Part shown: positions 59,887 to 64,000 of the stretch, piece after piece
How positions within the stretch are numbered: position 1 is the first letter of the stretch
How the letters are laid out: each line of letters opens with the position of its first letter
NCBI GenBank assembly: GCA_000310025.1
Contig: FN649734.1
Location: 1,627,749-1,691,748 of the forward strand
Reading direction: 5' to 3'
Length of the DNA: 64,000 nucleotides
From: Ectocarpus siliculosus
Lineage: Eukaryota > Sar > Phaeophyceae > Ectocarpales > Ectocarpaceae
The notes under the pieces: model-generated
Databases searched by the model: none
Told to the model about the DNA's origin: nothing
The model's input: only the letters and a program-made list of their open reading frames with translations
Position numbers and translations under genes: made by a program

Positions 59887-62800
59887 TCATACTCGGCGGC
59901 TGTCCATTGATGGGTTCCGGAAAGGCTTCAAGAACTTCTCGTCCCGGATGAACTGCTCCACCCAGCTTCGGAGAAGGCTTATCGGGACACCGGGCACGCT
60001 CTCTCCTCTAACCCCGTGCTTGTTGTTCGCGCGGTGATGGACCAAGAAGCTTTCGAATCGACTTGCTGGGAAAACCTGTGAGGGGGAGACAAGGAGTTTC
60101 ACGCGGTTTTGGCACGCCGAAACCACATGATGCTGCTGAATGAGAGGCCACAAAGCTTGTATGTGCTCCGCCACGTAGCAAGGAGAACCTTATATGGGGA
60201 GATGCGCACAAGCGTTCCGTTCATATTCATTCGTCGACACTGCCAAGATTCGGTACCGAAGACATCCCAACACCAACATGGCACAACGGTCGGCCCACTT
60301 TTTGCAAACCGCAGTTGGGCCTGAACATCTGAAGGCTGCCGCTGTGGGTCTCCACGTGTCCCTTGGTCGACGACTCGTCGAAGTTGAGGTAATCACATGA
60401 CTTTTTCTCGCTGAGCTTCCTCAGCTGCTCCCTGGTCGCCATCCACATACCCTGGTGTCAATTCGAAGAAGAGAGAGGGAGAGGGAGAAAGAGGGGTGAG
60501 CGGGGTGGGGGGAGCGAGAGAGAGACAGAGAGAGAGAGACAGAGAGAGAGACAGAGACAGAGGTATAGACGGAGCCAGAGCCAGATCCAGATCCAACCAG
60601 ACAAGAGACGAGCAGTTGGGAACGATTTTGAGGACGGCGAGACGAGAAACGATCATGCGTGAATCGAAACGAACAGCGCCAAAGGAGTATGACAAGCTCA
60701 GATCTCGAAGCGACTGAGCTGCGCCTCCCAACCTTGTTCATGCCATAACCGTGCGTGAAACACGTTATCGAAATGGAGGCATGGCACGGTCACATAGTTC
60801 AAGCTACACACACCCGGTTTCACGGCCATCGGCAAAAAAAGCGAATATCAAAAAAAATTGCAAATATCCCCGGGCAAGAGCGACACAAGTATCGACATCA
60901 TCATGCCTCCTAGACGCAGTGGTGTTTTCGGAAGCAAGTACATATCATTAAGGTACACATTCACATTATCATGCCACCATAATCAGAAATGTTTTTTGGC
61001 ATCAGAATGAATTTTCTTGAAGGATCCTGCAACGGTACGCTCCGGAGAGAATTTCCAACCCCACCTTGCTGCTCGTATAGTTCGCTTACGAGGTTTTCCG
61101 CACTGCGTAAGGAAACACATACTCAGCGACTGGCAACACCAAGATCATGGTCCACGGGAAAACAACATACCTGATTGTTCCCCCCCCGAGGGACCGGGAG
61201 CGACGGCCCGAGAGTAAGGAAAATACCGGCCTCCTCAAGCTTGACCGGACGAAGCCTTGTGAAAACACCATTCATACCCAAGGAATCCAAGAAAAAGGGT
61301 CCATATACAGTAGATGAGAAGAAACAAAGTGAACGACGGTTGTGCCTCGTTCGCGTCGTATTCATGCTGTCTATCCCTTCCTGAATACCCCTCGCCGAGA
61401 CTGGATCGCCTCCTACTTCGTACTTCGAAAGCGGTTTTCTACGCTAGGTTCGAATTTTGGGGTGCTTGAGCGTGAGCCGGGACGCCCAACATGCTGACGA
61501 CGGAGTTACAATCTTGTGTGGGACACACAATGTTTGTTTGGCAATTTAATTCGAGGAAGAATGTGCTTCTCTAGATGACATCGACGACGCCGTGTTCGCT
61601 ACGGTAAGTTCAAGCAGCCATCCTTGTACACGGTGAATCTGGCTCTGTGAAATCTTGCTTCAGGATTAGAAAAGAGTACCACATGACTTGGAGCAGGAAC
61701 GAGCGATTGCTCGTGCAACTACAATGAGAGCTGTAATCCTTGCTTTTGTGTGAGATCACACCAATTTACCTGCTGAGCATCACTTCCCACTCTTGCCATT
61801 CCTCTCCCGACGAAGGCCCGGCGATAGTCCCTTCCTCCTCCGCGGCATGCTCCACGCGGATGAAGCCCGGGACGGCGGTGTTCGCCAGCGGGGCTCCGTC
61901 CGAGTGCCTGCGACCGTCGAGCAGCTCGCTCTCTTCCCGGAAAAGCAGCATGTGGTTCAGGGTCACGATGACGTCATCTTCGACCTGCGCCGCCCGACGA
62001 ACCGAACTCGAGTGGAAATGTAGGCGACCCGCACCTCTCCCCAGGCCGCCAAAGGAGCCTGTCCAACTGCTGAAAAGTTCCCACACATGCGTCGTGCCCA
62101 CCGAACGGATTCTGCCACCACTCCCTCCTACTGTAGCGGTGGGGTTCATCCGAACACTATTGCAGAAATTCCTTGTTCTCAGAAGATTTCCAGGTTCCAA
62201 AAAACGGTCCAAAGGTTTGGTAGAGAGCCCAAGTAGGCTGGGCTTGTATGTTCGGAGCATGATCCGGTCGCAACGGTTAGAACGCGGCCACACTGAACGG
62301 TGTCCTTCTCGAGCCGGAAAGTGCTGCAAACTCTCTTCTAGCTTACCCTTCCAGCTTACCTGGATGAACAGGTCAAATTCCTCCAGCCGCGGTTTCATGA
62401 AGATGCGGTGCTGTAAAGAGACAAAACGGCATCAGCAGCGGGAATCAGCGTCTGGTCCTGAATTCTGTATGACGTCCGCACCGGAGTTGTAGAGCTTAGA
62501 AGTGAAATGAGGCAGAAGACTCCCTAATAGCACCCGGCAGACCGTGACAAGGACCGGGGGAGAGGGGGGGGGCGAACAGCGTGGCAACATTTCGAGTCGC
62601 ACGACATCGTCTATCCGGCGCTCCTCGGACGAACCAAAAGTTTTCGAAAACGTCATGTCCCAGTGTCCTAGCCAGACACTGTCTGCTTTCCACGATCGAT
62701 CCATCGGCCATGTCTCCAATCGGCGGCCTGGATTGGACGGGAACAATCGGCCGGACACGGACAGTGCTGGAACGCGAACGTCCAGATCGTCGTGCCCATG

Positions 62801-63587
62801 TCGACGCCAAAGTCCCCGCCCTGAAAAAATCCTCTTCGACGTGCAAAATATTGTCATGTATGGCTGGCTGCATGTCGACTCTCACCTTGATGGACAGGTC
62901 GTTGCCGATTGAAGAAGGGTGTACCTCTAGAGAGTAGGGGACGTGGGCGCCCGTCCTGCGGCAGAACAGACGGTCCCGCACAAACACTTCCACCCCGGAG
63001 AGTTCCCACGCCGCTATCAGATGCACGGTCGGGGAAAACCCGGCCTGGTTGCGGGGAGATGCGGTGAGATTGCACGCGGCGATCGGGAGTAAAAGGCACA
63101 GCGAGCGCACAAATCAATCAACGCTTAGGCTGGACAGCAACCCGTGGCATGACGTAAGCCTGTCAACGTCTCTCATGCAGAGCTTTATCCATAGGGGACT
63201 CCGAGATGCTGTTAGGAGCCGGTGTGCTTAAGCTGGGAACCGCCGACTACCAAGGGAATAGCAGTGCAGATCTAGGCCGCAAGGTTTGCGTTCGCCTACG
63301 GCAGACACACGGTCCTCGGGAATGTCGACGCGCGGAAGCGAAACAAGCTACCCTTACTAACCCAATACGAATATTTTTCTTTTCCCCGCATTCTCAATTT
63401 CTGACAAGGAGGGCTGTCTGCTTACCTCGCAAGCCTCCCTAATCTCATCCATCATCAACAGGATGAAATCGAGTTTGTCTTTCTTGAAGGACGGACCGAG
63501 CCTTCTCCCGCGATCGAAGGACGTCATTACGAACAGAATCCGCCCGGCATCATCGCCACGTGTATTCTCGTCTGCGTCGCCCCCTCC
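59887..63587 (-). CDS. Predicted glycosyltransferase-like protein with VEDD motif
   Basis: Seven exons join in phase: about 63587-63426, 63044-62886, 62410-62360, 61984-61770, 61255-61171, 60451-60299, 60075-59887 (TGA). About 337 residues are covered. Exon 1 holds RILFVMTSFDRGRR and DFILLMMDEIREACE; exon 2 FSPTVHLIAAWELSG and EVHPSSIGNDLSIK; exons 3-4 join as EEFDLFIQ-VEDDVIVTLNHMLLF; exons 5-6 as NNQ-GMWMATREQL; the last holds RFESFLVHHRANNKHG. A Rossmann-like start, an acidic EDD after a hydrophobic strand, and the overall order are what nucleotide-sugar-dependent transferases show. I know the pattern as a stramenopile and fungal conserved type but cannot name a family. The first exon's 5' border is uncertain: the open frame runs up to 63734 without an ATG, so an upstream exon with the start is needed. 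Confidence 0.75.
60505..60565. repeat. GA/CAGA microsatellite
   Basis: Interrupted (GA)n with ACAGAG units. It lies in the intron between the fifth and sixth exons of the VEDD gene, close to the acceptor of the sixth. Confidence 0.8.
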
Positions 63588-64000
63588 CTTGGTGTGGCAC
63601 GGGAGTGAAGGGGGGGGGGGGGCGTTCAGCGGCGTTTCTAGTTGACTTATGAACAACGGTTGCAGGACTGGTTGGAGTTGCTTGCTTCTTGTTCCTGTAT
63701 TTGTTCTCTTTGCTGCCACTGCGTTCGTAGTCACTTCGATCTCTACCCACTGTCTGTGTGGGGGAGGGGGGTAGGTGGTTGGACGTGAACCACAACCATC
63801 TGGCTATAGCGGAAGGTCGCACTCCTAAAACCAAAACCGCATGTTTTGATCAATTGACCCCCAGGGTAACATATTACTTGTGAAACCGAGCGTCGTTCCC
63901 CGGGCACCGTTCCTCCAGGGGACACTGAGACCCCCACAAATTACTCGGTCTTCGTGAAGAAGGTCGACGCTTAGACCGCAACTTGTCCCACTACAAAACT

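Noticed and set aside
63588-63734. N-terminal 49 codons extending the VEDD gene to 63734
   Set aside because: That frame begins with GTG, not ATG, and a pyrimidine tract ending in AAG at 63588 suggests a splice acceptor instead.

Overview
The window looks like nuclear DNA of a multicellular stramenopile, most likely a brown alga of the Ectocarpus type. This is an inference from gene structure and protein content, with no database check. The genes are split into many short exons by GT-AG introns of 0.1 to 2 kb. Simple repeats, foldback elements and minisatellites fill the introns, and one run of exactly 100 N marks an assembly gap. I see no operons, Shine-Dalgarno sites, CRISPR arrays or phage genes. 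Almost no gene shows as one long reading frame, so I rebuilt genes exon by exon, requiring coding-like sequence, GT and AG borders, and matching reading phase across each intron.

Left part (1-13.6 kb, + strand). A family-2 glycosyltransferase of the cellulose synthase type fills 2.9-10.9 kb in eleven exons. All catalytic motifs are present (DD, DxD, ED, QQYRW), but a TAA lies two codons after the catalytic ED, so this copy is either a recent pseudogene or carries a sequencing error. An 0.9-kb foldback element lies just upstream, or within a first intron if the gene starts at 534. A small three-exon gene of unknown function follows at 12.75-13.53 kb. The stretch 13.6-19.3 kb has the gap and no gene I can support.

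Middle part (19.3-38.9 kb, - strand). A RING-CH (C4HC3) ubiquitin-ligase-type gene lies at 20.6-22.9 kb, with two further minus-strand exons just beyond it that may be its alternative end. Glycine-rich partial exons occur in tandem near 24-25 kb. A tRNA-derived SINE is at 27.0-27.4 kb. A seven-exon gene for a charged, lysine-rich protein runs from 38.85 to 32.06 kb and carries a second foldback element in its first intron.

Right part (39-64 kb). The stretch 38.9-44.2 kb is largely unassigned. A long + strand gene of at least twelve exons (44.3-56.2 kb) encodes a conserved-looking N-terminal domain followed by a charged, probably coiled-coil region. Most of its introns hold their own private tandem array. 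A - strand gene (63.6-59.9 kb, seven exons) encodes a protein with a VEDD motif that looks like a glycosyltransferase of unnamed family.

The main unexpected pattern is structural. Tandem duplications repeatedly sit on exon-intron borders, copying splice donors or acceptors with a few codons (24 kb, 35.6 kb, 49.8 kb, 51 kb, 52.1 kb). Together with two foldback elements and two families of short dispersed repeats, this suggests that introns here grow by local duplication of their own splice junctions.
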